Of a stretch of 64,000 bases of DNA, positions 41,015 to 54,042 are shown in pieces (positions within the stretch are counted from its first letter, which is position 1; each line of letters opens with the position of its first letter). A model generated the notes under the pieces. The model worked only from the letters and a program-made list of their open reading frames with translations. It was not told the DNA's origin and ran no database searches. This stretch comes from Lophium mytilinum. Lineage: Eukaryota; Ascomycota; Dothideomycetes; Mytilinidiales; Mytilinidiaceae. Location: contig MU004181.1 of NCBI GenBank assembly GCA_010093605.1, positions 806,001 through 870,000 on the forward strand. Direction: 5' to 3'. The translations under genes and the position numbers were made by a program.

Positions 41015-42089
41015 ATGCCGGTGAGTACGCTTCTCTATTACTCCGTGTGTATCGGGAGCAGCTAGTCCGGGGATCCACGCTGATCGACCGAACAGCTCGT
41101 CCTCATCTCAGGCTACCCGTCGTCCGGCAAAACACAGCGCGCTCGCCAGCTACAGGCCTTCTTCGCGCAGAAGATTGAACAGGCTGCCGATTCTAGAGTC
41201 GCCCGACTCAAGCTCCATCTCATCAACGACCAGACCCTCGGCGTGGCTCGCGAGGTCTACCATACCGCCAAGGTAGAGAAGGATGCGCGTGCCGAGGAGT
41301 ACTCGGCCATCAAGCGCGTGCTGTCTCGGGACGACATAGTCATAGCGGATGGCATGAACTATATCAAGGGCTTCCGCTACCAGCTCTTCTGCGAGGCGAA
41401 GGCCGTCCAGACGCCCAGCTGTGTTGTACGTGTCGTCTGTCTTGGTCCCAGCAGCTCAAGCTGACATCCCAGAGGTGCATATAGGAACCCCCATCGAAAA
41501 GTGCAGGGACATAAATAAGAAGCTCCTGGCTGATAGAGACACCGATGGCGGATACGTGGAGGAAGACTTCGAGAATCTGATATTCCGATACGAGGAACCC
41601 AATGGCATGACCCGCTGGGACAGTCCGCTGTTCACAGTCCTCGACGAAGACGACACCCCTCCTTTCGACCAGATATGGGAAGCCATGGTAGGAAGTGACG
41701 GCAAGACGAAAGTAGTGAGACAGAACCTGGCTACTGTGCTGGTCAGTAGTCCCACAATTAAACTTCTACCTACCGTCAGCTAGGTACTGACTCTAAGCCA
41801 TTAGAAACCTGCCACGGAGCAGAACTACCTCTACGAACTCGACAAATCCACCTCGGACGTCCTCTCCCAAATCCAAACATGGCAAAAGGACCACCCAGGC
41901 GAAGAAGGCGGCACTATTCCCCTCCCAGACATTGGGAAGTTCATCGAGCTCCCAGCTTCGACTACGACACTCCCCCAACTTCAGCGCATTCGGCGGCAGT
42001 TCATTTCGATGAACCGGCAGCATTCGCTCTCGAAGGCACGGGTGAAGGACCTCTTCGTCGACTACCTGAACGATCAGTTCTTGCAATAA
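41015..42089 (+). CDS. KTI12: KTI12, Elongator-associated ATPase
   Basis: Kti12 is a P-loop protein that works with the Elongator complex in wobble-uridine modification of tRNA, in the cytoplasm. Four exons, 41015-41020, 41096-41425, 41475-41741 and 41805-42089, give 295 residues. The first coding exon is only ATG CCG. The second opens with LVLISGYPSSGKT, so the P-loop GYPSSGKT falls at residues 8-15. Further family blocks are SRDDIVIADGMNYIKGFRYQ, CEAKAVQTPSCVVHIGTP (across intron 2), RYEEPNGMTRWDSPLF and the closing FISMNRQH...LFVDYLNDQF. Length and block order are normal. Introns are 49-75 nt with GT/AG ends. Confidence 0.95.
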
Positions 42090-44649
42090 TGCAGCACTAT
42101 GACATTAGTTTGTGGACGCTGTTTTGACGCGGTTTGAAGTGCTTCAAGAAGCTTTCGGCAATAGAAAGAAGCCTCAGATCTATCTTTACCAGGCCTGAAA
42201 CCTAGCCGAGCTAACTCCGACGGTAGTAGAAGGATGCACACAGATTGAATCTGTGCACTATTGTTTCGGTTCCCATCAGTACGTTGAAGCACCACAACTG
42301 GTGTCAAAAGGCGTATGCAAATTCCATCCTAGTACTGCACCACAGCACTGGATTGGCCTGCTCCCTCGAGTTACACTAACGAATTCGAACCCACTGCGCG
42401 ACCTGAATAAATAATCCCCAGACCCCGGACGCAATGCTGTGGGATCAAACGCGTCTTTACCAACATATGCATCACGATAATTTCCCGCCCGCAAAGTCTG
42501 CAAGGGAGCAGCTCCTCAAGCTATGCGTCGGAGAGAGTTGCCTTTTAAATCCAAAGGATCAAAATTTAGAGGGATCCCCAGTCTTCGACCCCAGGGCTGA
42601 ACCTAGGCCAGAATTGTCAGCGTTACGAAGAATTTGTTGGTGGCGGATGTCGCCGCATCATGGATGGCGTGACACAACATCAAAACAAAAGCCTGGGAAA
42701 GGGTCTGGACAATGCCCTGTAAGGCCCCTTCCCGGGAATGATAATGGCAGTGAATTTCGGCACTTGGGATGCTAAGTAAGGGCTTCTAGGAAAGTAAATA
42801 CGTAGGTATCTGGGGGTGAGGTTTTCCCTCTACCGAAATGCCGATGAGACTTGAAAGGAATCGGAATATATCATCCACAACACGGAATATACTTTACCTA
42901 TATGTCTGATTCAATCTCTACAGCTTGAACTCCCCTCTTCTCCACAATCCAGCAACTCAATAATCCCCACAGCCCACGTTCTTGTCCTCCCCACCACGAT
43001 CCCCAGACCCAGGTCTCGACACCTCAAAAGCAGGCCATGATCGTACGACCGTGGCCCAGCCCGACGACCGCCCAGAGCCCTACCACTCTAATCCACGTGG
43101 AGATCTCAACCGCTCGCTATCTCGCTATCTCGCTCGAGCATACCTGATCTCACCGATCATGCATCTAGGATTCTCAACAGTCTCAGAATAACCAAGCTGC
43201 CTGCGCGTCTTCAATGGTCGCTGCACATCTTTCCACCAATCAGCTGTTCTTACGTGCTGACCTCAACACGCCCTCTCCAAGCCAAGGATATCGCATCCAC
43301 ACGCGTGGTTTCTTTCACGCTTCGTGGAAAACCAGGTGGGTAGGTAGGACCTCCCAAATCAGTCCTCTTCATCTTTCCTCCTACGTATCAAAAAAATCAA
43401 AGAGAAAAACCCCTCACGCGACGTCCTGCACTCTCCACCCTGCCACGCATCCAGTAATCCAGTTCCATCTCGCTTCCCCTCCCCACAGCCCCACCATCTG
43501 CATCTCGCACCACGCCCACTCCTTCCCCATTCCAGACTCTCTATAATCGCTACGAAGTCTTAAAACCTTCAAAAACCCCCCTCACGTGCTCCTCCATTCC
43601 GCCACTAGCCCTCCCCGACCTCCGACCCTCCGCCCCGGGCGAATGGGGAGTGATCGTCGCGAGTCAGCGGAATTACGCCCGCCCCGACGCCACGTGGAGA
43701 TCTCGTCTGTCTCTTGCCGCATCGCGCCTAGCGCGTGAGATTGGGGCAGCTAGAGCGCTTGCGATTGCTTGGAGTCGGTGATCGCAAAAGCCTTGATACC
43801 AGTAAGCGAGCGTGATGCGACTCAGGGTGGAGCATAGCGGCGCTACTATTCCGCCGCGCGCGACGTATCCACCGAGGTTGTGCCGGGGCTAGAAAAAGGT
43901 GCGTCCGGGTTGATGGATGAGGCTGAGGGGGGCGGTGAGATTGGGTGAGGGAATGATTGTGCATGGAGGCGTTTTGCGTTGGGGAGAGGGGATGGGTGAG
44001 CGGGAGTCAGGGACGGCATTGGATTAAGGTTTCGCGCGGCGACATGGAGAGCCAATGATAGGGTTTGAGATGTGGAAAAGCAAGTTTTGATTGTCTTGAT
44101 AGTGGCTATTTTGGGGGGATGGTGCTGGATAGCGATAGAGTTTGAACGCCGTGGGCTACAGGGGGAATACAGAGGGGTACAGAGGTCTGTTGACGACGAA
44201 AGAGAGCTACGGTGGGTCAAGGGAACGTGGGCGTAGAGACACCCCGTGAATCCGGGGCTAAGGAGACGAAAACGAAAAGGAGACAGCACGGTGGTATCTT
44301 CCCCAAAACCCGCGACAGAGGAACGAAAGAGGATATCAGGAGATTATGAACAGACGAATTAGATAGTGGAAACAAAATGTACTTGGTAGCAACCAATGGA
44401 AACGACTCAGACTCTCAACATAGAGTTGGTTAGATCCAATAAAAATATAGCAAAATTGCTCCAGAACCATCCCCTCCCCACAAAACCCCCCTAGCAAAAC
44501 ACCAGATCCCAGGAAAGATGTGAGGGTTTCCAGACAACACAACCCTACACTAGTGGTATACCCATCATGTCGCGTAACACCTTCGTACTCCTCTAAACCC
44601 AGCTTAAACCCTCTCTCCTCTGTTGGTCCTTTTTTGATATACTTACTCC
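42090..44649. other. Intergenic between KTI12 and the FacB-like gene
   Basis: About 2.56 kb, including the 3' ends of two convergent genes. The pyrimidine-rich part at 42900-43700 and the frames there (42982-43191, 43214-43546, 43846-44289 minus) carry no domain. No repeat shared with other parts of the window was seen. Confidence 0.5.
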
Positions 44650-47435
44650 TTAGATCCCATAGTTCCTGTCCAGCCCCGTCTCCGGAATCATGATCCCGTG
44701 AAACACCTGCTCCCCACCAGCCTGCGTCCCAAACTCACAATTCCCGAAATCCTCGCCGCTCGTTAGGCTCTCGTCGCTGAAGCTCAGCACACTCTGCGGC
44801 GGCTGCTGCGCGCCCATGTCGCCGAGGCCCCAGACGCCCGGCGCCCACGCGAGGTGCGCCTCCGCGCCTGCGCTGAGCGGGGGGACGTCGAGGAGTCCGT
44901 CGACAGGCGGGCCGCCGTAGATGGTGTCGTAGATATTCGTCTGGCCGTTGTCGAGGGAGGAGAGCAGGCGCTCCCAGTCGGTTGGCGAGACCTCGGATTT
45001 ACCGCCGATTGTGGCGGTGAACGGGTACGATGATAGAGGGTCTTGTGCGAAAGAGAGGTAGTCGAGGTTCGGGTTTTGGCGGAGGGCGCTGGTGCTGGGG
45101 CTGGCAGAGGGACGGCGCTTGGAGTTGTTAGACGGGATGGAGCTGCGGTGGGTGAGGGGGCTCATTGTGGGCTCGGAACGGGCGTGGCCTTGTTCGGAGC
45201 GGATTGAAGAGATACTGGAGGAGGATTGGTTGGTGTGCTGGGTCATTGAGGGAGTGATGGTGGCCAGGGTGGCGCGGCGGGATTCGTTGGAGCCGTTGCG
45301 GATATGTTTTGGGGTAAAGCGAGAGGCAATGGCTTTTAGGTGCTTTTGGGTAGCCCTGAATGTGTCTACAGGAGCAGGCATGTTGCCTTCGGAGTTGTGG
45401 CGGGATAACGAGATGGGCAGAGCTTTCTCTGCGCGGGGAACAGACACCATGGAGCAGCCTACGCGACGGAAGTCTGCCGCACCGGTCGCTGAGTTGCGGT
45501 CAAGCATCTCGATGACAGAGCATACTGTCCTCTGGCAGTCCTTGATTAGCTTGCCATCTTGGCTCAGAGTCAGGGTCTGGAACAGGAGACCAAATCCGGC
45601 CTGGACAAGGACCTCGTTCCGGTTGAGGCAGAATGAGAAGCTGAGGTTTCGCTCGTCCAGCAGCTGAACAATCTGTACGATGCTCTTGCTAGAGTCCGCA
45701 ACAGCAACAAGAGCCGATGATCCTCGGTCACCAATATTGGCAAGAACCGCTGGGCGATATACTAGCGAGCGAATATGGTGATATGCGAGCGACTGTCGAA
45801 TGTTAGCTGCGTGTTCCAGAAGTCACTGGCATGTGACACGTACCAGAATCGGCGACCGGCTACTCGTCACGTTCGTGCTCGGCTTATCCTGTTGGAAGTG
45901 TAGTCTGAGATGAGGAGCGAGGTTGTTCAACCAGTCCTCGAGCTCGTCGGCAAGCGACGTTAGTGCGCGGAAAGAGATTTCATGTGACGCCGACGCAGGG
46001 TAGAGTTCCTGGAGGGTTTTGGCGAGCACGCGAGTTACTCGGAACAGCGCGAGAGCACTGGAGAGTTTCGTAAATTCGCCGGGTAAAGTTGGCAAAAAGC
46101 CCTTCTCCGTGACATATTCGTCATCGGCATCCGCCGGGTACTCGCACTCGACATCTTCTTCCCGGAGTAGTTTGGGCAGTCCGAGATGCGCGGCGGAAAA
46201 GCTTTGAAAATTAGCGACAAGCCCCCAAAACTGGGGAAGATGCGTTCCTACCAATCGACCGTGTACAAGGTCCAGAACACCTTCTTTCTAGTCTCGCTAG
46301 TCAGAGCACCAAGCGCGAACCGTTTTTGGGACTGGTGAAGGCCTAAGCGTTGAGCCAGACTGACAGCCAGCCCCTTATACTTGAGAAGCCTGCCGAAATC
46401 GGACCGCAGGAGACTGTGGATTTGCGCAAGAATAAGGCATTGCAGTGTCTGCATGCAATTATCCATCAAAAACGAATCGAGCGCACTCTGCCACTGCGAC
46501 TCAAACGAGTCGAAGTCTTGACCCTCATGTGACTGTGAAAATTAGTAAGAGCTTTCACTATAAGCGACTGGTAACTTACATCGCTTGACAGTGCCGCGAT
46601 GCCAAATACCAAGTTAAGTTGCGCGATTGACTTTTTGTCGGTCATCGTTTCGGGGCTCGTGACGTACTTCTCGTACAAGTGGAGGAAAGTCGGCCGGTGG
46701 AGAACCGGGAACAGCGGCGCCCACTCTTGGAAGAAAATGTTGATCATCTGGTCAGACACCAGACGCGGCGGCGCTTTCCAGGAAACTGTGCGTTCTCGTG
46801 AATTGCTCGCTGATTCTTTCGAACCGTTGCCGAAAAAGGCTCCAGAGTGGATGTCTGCACATGGACGGCCTGTTTCTTGCACCTTGTGCTTGAAGGCGTC
46901 TACTGCTAGTTAGAATGCGACCTGAAAGACTGTTCCTGATAAGCATACCAATGAGTGTCCTCCCGCTTGATGTTCCAACGAAAAACGAATCGCAGTTCTC
47001 ATCGTCCAACAGCAGCGGGCTCTGCTGCACCTTGAACACGTCCTCTTTGTCGACCGTCTCTTCCCGACTTTCCATCTCTGGGCTTGTCGACGGCCTCCTC
47101 GGACTCAGCACCGGCTGCGGCGAATGTGAATGTATCCGGCTCAACATATCGATCTTCTCATCTTTCTCGTCGAGCAAATCCTTCAACTCCCTCACTTCGG
47201 CCTCGAGTGCCCTTACTCTCTCCTCTAATGACTCAGTGTATCCTCTCGGGAAGGCTCTGCGGCTCAGCTTGTCGCTCGTCTTGCACTCGAAGCCGACATT
47301 GACGCACTGCGAGCAGCTCGGGCGGATGCCGTCGCAGCGTATCTTTTTGGAGCGGCAGCGGTCGCAGGCCTGCGCGATGCGGGCCTGGGCGCTGCTCCCG
47401 ACCTTGATGACCTTCATGGGGAGAATGCCGGGCAT
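44650..47435 (-). CDS. facB: Zn2Cys6 transcription factor, FacB/CAT8 type
   Basis: FacB is the activator of acetate utilisation and gluconeogenesis genes in Aspergillus (Cat8 in yeast). Five exons, 47435-46949, 46899-46580, 46532-46252, 46201-45844 and 45792-44650, give 862 residues, the size expected for FacB. The zinc cluster is C24, C27, C34, C41, C44, C51. It is followed by the family linker [20 protein letters not shown] and a leucine-rich coiled coil (to about residue 100). The fungal middle homology region spans about 210-480 ([53 protein letters not shown] made across an intron). The C-terminal third is Ser-rich with an acidic, aromatic activation-like end. The linker and middle match FacB closely from memory. 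Confidence 0.88.
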
Positions 47436-49084
47436 GTTGGCGGTCGACGGGCGGATAGTGCGGTATATATGGCGCTCAGAAGAGTGAGTGCGTGGTTTAG
47501 TCCCGCAGGACGTCGGGTGAAAGTGCGGTAATTCGGCAGAGCACCATTCAGCGGTTCCGGGGGGCTGACGCGTGCGTTATTCGACGGTTATCGTGATAAA
47601 ATTGTGGTGTTGGGGCAAGAATATCGTGTGGTGAGGTGTGCGAAATGGGATGGGAGAAGGTATGTAGCAGATCAGGCGAGCACGAAACGGCGCTGGTGCA
47701 GCGCATATGAGTACGGGCTGGCTTCTTGTGGCGGGAGAGGGTTCAGCGGAGGAGCCGGCGGCGTCGTTGTGCACGCCTTACCCAGAGTGCGCTGGGTCGT
47801 TCAGCACCCCAGGAATGCATCACTTCGCGGGGAAAAGGGCCTTCTGCAGGCTGCGAATCAGCACACCCCCATTGCTGGCCCGCCCAACGTGCCCTCCCGT
47901 TCCTTTTTCGTCGCCAGAGCCCGGTCGCCTGCTGCCCCAGACTACTGCACCCTCCTCCAGGTCTCCGCAGCCTCTCCGCGTTTGGCCCTGCCGCACCCTC
48001 GAATGTGTTCCAGCGCCGAAACACGAGGCGCCGCGGCCACCCACGCTGGGGTTTTGCGGGGAAGCACCTGATGGGCTTGAAGAGACGGCGGGGAGCCGGT
48101 AATACTGGCTTTGTCCATCTCGATAGTGTCCCCATTTGCATCGTCATACACCAGATCTGCCGTCCTAGCTCTGGTAGCAGGCAAGAGGAAGCAGCTCCGA
48201 TCGAGAAAGAGGACATTCAGTTGGCCAGCCATGACAGCTGCGCGGGGCAAGGATTAGCCCCGTAAAGGGGTTGCCGCCAATGCTCACTGCGCCCATATGA
48301 CTTCCATCATGAAGCCACTTTGGGCCACTGTCCTGGGATGATTACGTCCTGCGCCGAATCACCTCGTTTGAGACCCTGCGCCGCGCGCCTTTCCAGAAGG
48401 TCGAGCAGGCCAGTATGGGCGAGGCCACGACCGTGCAGGTGAACACACGAGATGGCACCATCCTGGAAGCAAGTTGGGCCGGTGGGCTGCCCCACAACCA
48501 GCCAAGCCTGCCAGCGCGGAGTAACTCTTGAAATGTGGAGGTAGCTGCTCCGCCGTGTTGGGTCACTGAGATGTCGAAAGAAAGTTCAGGAATTTGGATG
48601 AAAGGTTAGTGCAAGGTCCGTGTATGTATAGTATCTCAGCGAGTGATAGCTGCTCGGAAGGGCGGCCAGTAGAGCCGGCTGACTGTTATCGCCCTTCATC
48701 ATGTTGGAGACGTGCGTTGGAGACGTGCAATCAAGGATGGAATTGCGAGGTGGGATCCACAGCGCCCAAGATCTTGTGTCTGCACCCGATCGCTGCAGGC
48801 ACCCCTCATGTAGATTCAGGAGAACTGCTGTGGAGCCAACTCCGGCGATAGATAGTCGGACTGATGAGGATCGTCATATATCTTCGCATTCATCTACCAC
48901 CGGTGGTATACATGCACCCGTTAGTCTCCGAAACGAATGAAAAAGTTAGTGTTCGGCCGATGAGAATAGTCGGGCGATGTGTGTATATGTTCGGTGAGGT
49001 GTCATGATAAGTGCTTGTGATATTCTCGAACAGCCGTAGCTATTGCTTTTCTACCGAAAGCAATTCTCTAATAAGCAGAACTGC
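47436..49084. other. Upstream region of the FacB-like gene
   Basis: About 1.65 kb. Overlapping G/C-rich open frames on both strands at 47600-48270 have no domain and are read as chance. A long upstream region is usual for regulatory genes of this type. Confidence 0.5.
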
Positions 49085-50903
49085 CTAAGTAAAATCTTCT
49101 TCTGCGGCCTCGTCATCGTCTAGGTCGAGATAATCCCTGACGACCTTTGATTGAACGAGGACAAGTTTCTGTATGTGTTCCACCGTCAGTGGCTTCCTCG
49201 GAGTTCGGAGAGCAGGATGCGGGGAAGATGGTGTCGGGAACAAGCGAACACATCAGCGTTGCCTGGTCTGGGGGTGGCAACCGCATGTATCTCTAGGGTT
49301 TGGATATCGCAGATGACGTACCTGGTCTTCGAGGTCTCCGTAGGCTCTCTCTAACAATGCTAGTTCGAGTTCGCGAAGTCGCCCGGCTAGCTTCCACGGC
49401 ATGTCTCTAATGGCGTCTCCTCTTTCGGGATCAACCATCTCGTAGAGCGTCTGAATTTGGGTTTCGACGCGGCCTTGCAGAATGGCAACCGCCCGCAATT
49501 GGTAGACGTCCCAAAGTGCTTCCTTTTGTAAAAGGCCTCTTAGATCTGCAGTGTCAGCCAGCTCTTCGCCTTTCCAAAGAGACTTCATCTCCAATTTGCC
49601 GTCGATTGTCTGCAAAAAGTTGATGCCGAGACCATCCTCTTCATTGATGCAGACCAGCCAAATGAAATCGCTTTCCCAGCCTGTGCGATCACCTTTATCG
49701 AACAGTCGAAATCCCGGTGCAGCGGTACTGACAACTAGCTTCGCTGCCCGAAGAGGGTCATCGTCTGGTATGGTGAGATCAATGAACATAACCCTCGCAG
49801 AGTCCATGGAGTCTTCTATGAATCCATATGAGAATATCATTTCGCACGCTCCTTTTTCGTCGCCATACCTAAGTTTGTCAGCTATCGTATCTCGTACAGG
49901 TACCGTCCCTTACGTGATGGTTATCTCCTCGTCTTTCTTGATAGTTTTGCCGTCGCGCAATATCAGCACTCCGTTTCCATCCTCGTCCTTTTCGTAGAGT
50001 GCGGCTGTCGCATCACCAGATGAATGATTCGCCATATCGACGCAAGGAACCATACAATCTCCTATGCCAGGGAATTCGAGGGCCCTAGATCGATACATTG
50101 CATCGACTTGCATCCAGTCGTCGAAAGTAATCAGGCCGTCGTCTTCATCCCACCAATACTTTCGACACCATTCGATATCAGCTGTGGCAGTCCGAACTTC
50201 TTCAAATTCCCGAAGTAGACTGTTCAGCTTTGCATTGATAGCTGATTTCAGTGTGGTTCCTAAGAGCAGTTCATGTTCGTCTTCGGTCCAGAACGTGGGT
50301 AGGAGCTCCTCAGGAAGAAATTTGATATATCTGTAAAACTCTCAGCCGCATGTTGATACACTCGAATACCAAATGCCGTACTCTGTCAGTGGACATGGCA
50401 CTCCCATACTCTCCGCTATATCTGGACATGATATTGAAGCTTGAAAGAGGAGGAACACCAATATGGCGCCTCTAGCAGTCTAAAATTGACGTCAGGTCTG
50501 ACTTTTGGCAAATTTAATTATCGCGATATTGACGTTGGTCATGGTAGTAAGATGTCTAGGAGATTGTAGGGGTTGAAGTTATGAATCTTGACGTGAATGA
50601 GAACGAACCTACCCTTCCGAACTGGCCTAAGGAGTCAAGGAGTTCTTTCAATTGCTGGTCAGCCTTTGCCGATACATTTACGCCTTCTAGGGAGAGTATC
50701 AGATCCGTGGGCACAACCACAAGAGATGGCCCTTTGCCTGCAGCCAATTCTCGCTCTGCTATAATAGTAGACCCACGGTCCTCAAATCCAGGCAATGGCC
50801 CTATCTTGATGCCGTTGAATGAGACGCCATTGAACTCTGCCCATGGCCGAAACTCGGAAATGGGGCGTCTGAGCCAGCCTTGTAGGCGCCCTCTTCGAAT
50901 CAT
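49085..50903 (-). CDS. SET-domain lysine methyltransferase (LSMT/RKM-like)
   Basis: A predicted SAM-dependent protein-lysine methyltransferase of the Rubisco-LSMT/Rkm/SETD6 class, which methylates non-histone proteins. Five exons, 50903-50613, 50479-50382, 50330-49914, 49868-49322 and 49168-49085, give 478 residues. Seen: an N-terminal SET half (GSTIIAERELAAG, VVPTDLILS), an inserted helical segment (about 120-230), the core DCMVPCVDMANHSSGDATA and EEITITYGDEKGACEMIFSYGF with the catalytic-type Tyr, then an all-helical substrate-binding-like C-terminal domain and an acidic tail. The frame is open upstream to an ATG at 51005. The ATG at 50903 is chosen because homology-like sequence starts just after it. 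Donor GTACGG and the other splice sites keep the frame. Confidence 0.85.
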
Positions 50904-52007
50904 CTTGGGCGACTGATTATTGAGGTTACGTTGAGGTTCTCTCTTAGCTTGATCGTACCAGGCGGCCACAATACGTAGACCAAGGACAGCCGCTAGGTCG
51001 GACAAACAGCCCGCAGTGTCTATATCAATTCCAAGGTTCTGCAGTCCTGCCAGGGCCTTAAGAAGAGAGCCGTAGTGAATATACAGGGCCGACTGGAAAT
51101 CGCAGAGGCCCGGGGAATCCTTGAAGGTTGTGGCACGGGACCAACCAGGAGACTTTTTGGAAAGGTTACTACAGAAACGAGGCCTTATCCAGATAGAAAT
51201 GAAGATGTTTTTAGGTGGCTGTCAGGTATCGGAGGAAGATCTGGTGGCAACAGATTGTTGGAACCAAAAAATGATGACTACAGTAGAAGGCGTAGTCCTT
51301 ACTTCACACGGTACCCGTGACGGAAGGGGTCGTATCAGGGGTCGTTACAGACGGGACTCCGTATACTTCCTAATACTCTGTACTGATTTGCCTGCTTCGT
51401 ACGAGTGAATCCGATTAGCTGGCTGCTTTCCTCTGTTGTGATGCTGACGAGTGCGGGGGATTCTTCATGCAGTCATGGCCAGCGCATTCCCAGGCCAAAC
51501 AAAGTGTGCCATTGGGTTTGCGATGAAACATGCCTTCCTAGCTCCTAGCGACGAGGTCCCTGGATGTTGTTGTGGCGGATTTTGGCGCACGTGCTTGGGC
51601 GCTGCGTAGATCGCAGCACGCTAAATTCCAATGTTTGTCAACACGGGATCGCCAATGCTAGAAGTGCTGGCCCTCCAGGCCTCTCTGCCTACAACTTCTC
51701 TACTTCTCCCACTCCGCTTCGATCCCACCACATCTTTACAGCTATTGTTTATTGCATGTCGGGACAAGCTCTGGAGACTCTTGCGACCACAACAATAGCC
51801 ACCAGCTCCATACCCACCCACCGCCTCAACACACCGCCGCCGCTCACCATTCTGACACTCTGCCATACTCGCCGTCCCAGTATCTGCTCGCTTCCGATCT
51901 TAGACTGAGACATATCTCACTGTGCGAAGACTCGAGAAAGGGAGGACTCCTCGGTGCTGTGCTTGCTCTCTGCCAACGGCGCATCTCCAAACACTGCCAT
52001 CACAACA
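50904..52007. other. Divergent promoter region, SET gene and CDC14
   Basis: About 1.1 kb. The first 100 bases may belong to the SET gene if the upstream ATG at 51005 is used. Nothing else is recognised. Confidence 0.5.
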
Positions 52008-54042
52008 ATGCCTCCTGGATCTGCGACCAGTTATGGGCAGGTTATCGAATACATTCAAGGTATGTTTGCGCAACAATGCGGATGCGAGACTCTTACCCTC
52101 CAATTGTTGTCTAATACTGACAATGGGACCTGTTAGACCGGCTGTACCTAGCCTCATACACCCATACTCCAGATGCCAACACACCGTTTCCCTACCCCAA
52201 ACAGAGTCGATCCCCCAGCAAGCGATCATCACGAGCGCAAGCAGGCCCCACAGCTACTGGACCGAAAAACCATCCTCCAGTCTATTTCTCCATCGATAAG
52301 AGCCTCTTATACAACGCCTTCCATGCCGACTTTGGTCCACTCCACATCGGACATTTGTACAGATTCGCGGTGCAGCTGCATGAAGTGCTGGGAGATCCGG
52401 GGAATGAGGAGAGGGCAGTCGTTTTCTGGAGCAATGCTGATTCAAGGAGTGAGTCCCCATAGCAACATTTGTTTTGGTCAGATTCTAATGTTTTGAAGGT
52501 CGCGCAAATGCGGCCTGCATCTTGGCCTGCTACATGGTCCTGATACAGTCATGGCCACCACATCTAGCCCTCGCGCCAATTGCACAAATGGATCCCCCGT
52601 GTATGCCGTTCAGAGACGCAGGTTACAGCCAGGCTGACTATGTGATCAACATCCAAGATGTTGTGTACGGAGTATGGAAGGCCAAGGAGGAGGGTCTCTG
52701 TGGGCTGAAGGAGTTCAGTTTGGAAGAGTATGTATAGCCGCCGCCATATCATGTGCGATGCTAACCTAAAGTCAGGTATGAGAAGTACGAGCGCGTCGAC
52801 ATGGGAGACTTCAACTGGCTGACACCAAGCTTCCTCGCCTTCGCATCACCACAACACAAGCCAACCCACGTGATACCACAATCCTCGCCGATGTATGACA
52901 CACTACCCACGAATATCGCCGATGTACAAAAATCCAACCTCCCCACGCCCTTCAAGAATGTGTTATCTCACTTCTCTGCGCGCAATATCGGTCTAGTCGT
53001 GCGACTCAACTCGGAGCTGTACTCGCCCTCATACTTCGAAGCGCTCAACATTCAGCATCTCGACATGATATTCGATGATGGTACTTGCCCGCCACTGTCA
53101 CTGGTGAAGAAGTGGGTCAATCTCGCGCACGAGGTGATTACCGTGCGGAAACAAGGGATAGCGGTCCATTGCAAGGCTGGTCTTGGTCGCACTGGGTGTC
53201 TGATCGGCGCATACCTAATATACAGGCACGGGTTCACGGCAAATGAGATCATTGCGTTCATGCGTTTCATGCGCCCCGGCATGGTTGTTGGACCTCAACA
53301 GCATTGGCTACATCTCAACCAAGGAACCTTCCGGGAGTGGTGGTACGAGGACACGATGAAGGCCAAGATGGCTGAGATGATGCCGTCTACACCCACGAGG
53401 ATTTCGCACAAGCAACGCCTTGCTAGTAACGGACAGACTTTCACACCCCCCAACGGTTCCCAGAAGCGGTCCGCTCTCGGCGAGATCCACTCCAACGACC
53501 AGAACAGCGGCAGCAGCTCCATGGTCCAAGACGAGAACCTTCCTGCTCCCACACCCGGCCAACCCCGGAAAACAAGCAAGCTATACGGCGGAGTCAGCAG
53601 CAGACACCCTTCTCCGCACCGAGCAGCGGAGAACGAGCCCTTTGTGAAGCCCGACGCCGAAATCACTACCATACAGCGATACACCCAAGGCGAGTCTGAG
53701 AGCGAGGAGGAATACCAACTCCGCCTGATGGCTCGGCGAACAGCATCGCGATCACCCATGTCCAAGGAGAAGCGCCGCGCCGTGAGCTGCACTACTACTA
53801 CCACCTCCACAATCACCACAACGGCATGGGTGCCCGGTGGCGAGAGCGACATCGAGAACCAAGGCGTCAACCGCCCCAAGACGCCCGCGCGGGAAAAGAG
53901 CGCAGGCCGCGGCGGCGACCTCAGCATCGGCAAGCGATCCAGCCCGTCACGACGAAGCGGAGAGCACAAGAGCGGTGTTCGCAAGGTCAGCGGGAGAGTT
54001 GGCAGCGTCGGCAACGCTACCCTCGCGCGTACCAAGTCATGA
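52008..54042 (+). CDS. CDC14: CDC14 dual-specificity protein phosphatase
   Basis: Cdc14 reverses CDK phosphorylation and controls mitotic exit, septation and, in filamentous fungi, development. It is found in the nucleolus and at septa. Four exons, 52008-52059, 52137-52448, 52499-52727 and 52776-54042, give 619 residues. The N-terminal DSP-like domain covers about 10-190 (YFSIDKSLLYNAFHADFGPL, YGVWKAKEEGL). The catalytic domain covers 200-390 with the P-loop HCKAGLGRTG (Cys330, Arg336), the general-acid Asp in FDDGTCPP, and MRPGMVVGPQQHWL. After 400 the tail is disordered, Ser/Arg/Lys-rich, with several SP and KR sites suited to CDK control and nuclear import. Domain order and length are normal. 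Confidence 0.95.

Noticed and set aside
43846-44289. 147-codon minus-strand frame
   Set aside because: Low-complexity Ser/Pro/His sequence without domain or splice support.
47604-48265. Overlapping frames of 130-180 codons on both strands upstream of the FacB-like gene
   Set aside because: G/C-rich sequence gives open frames in five phases; none has recognisable content.
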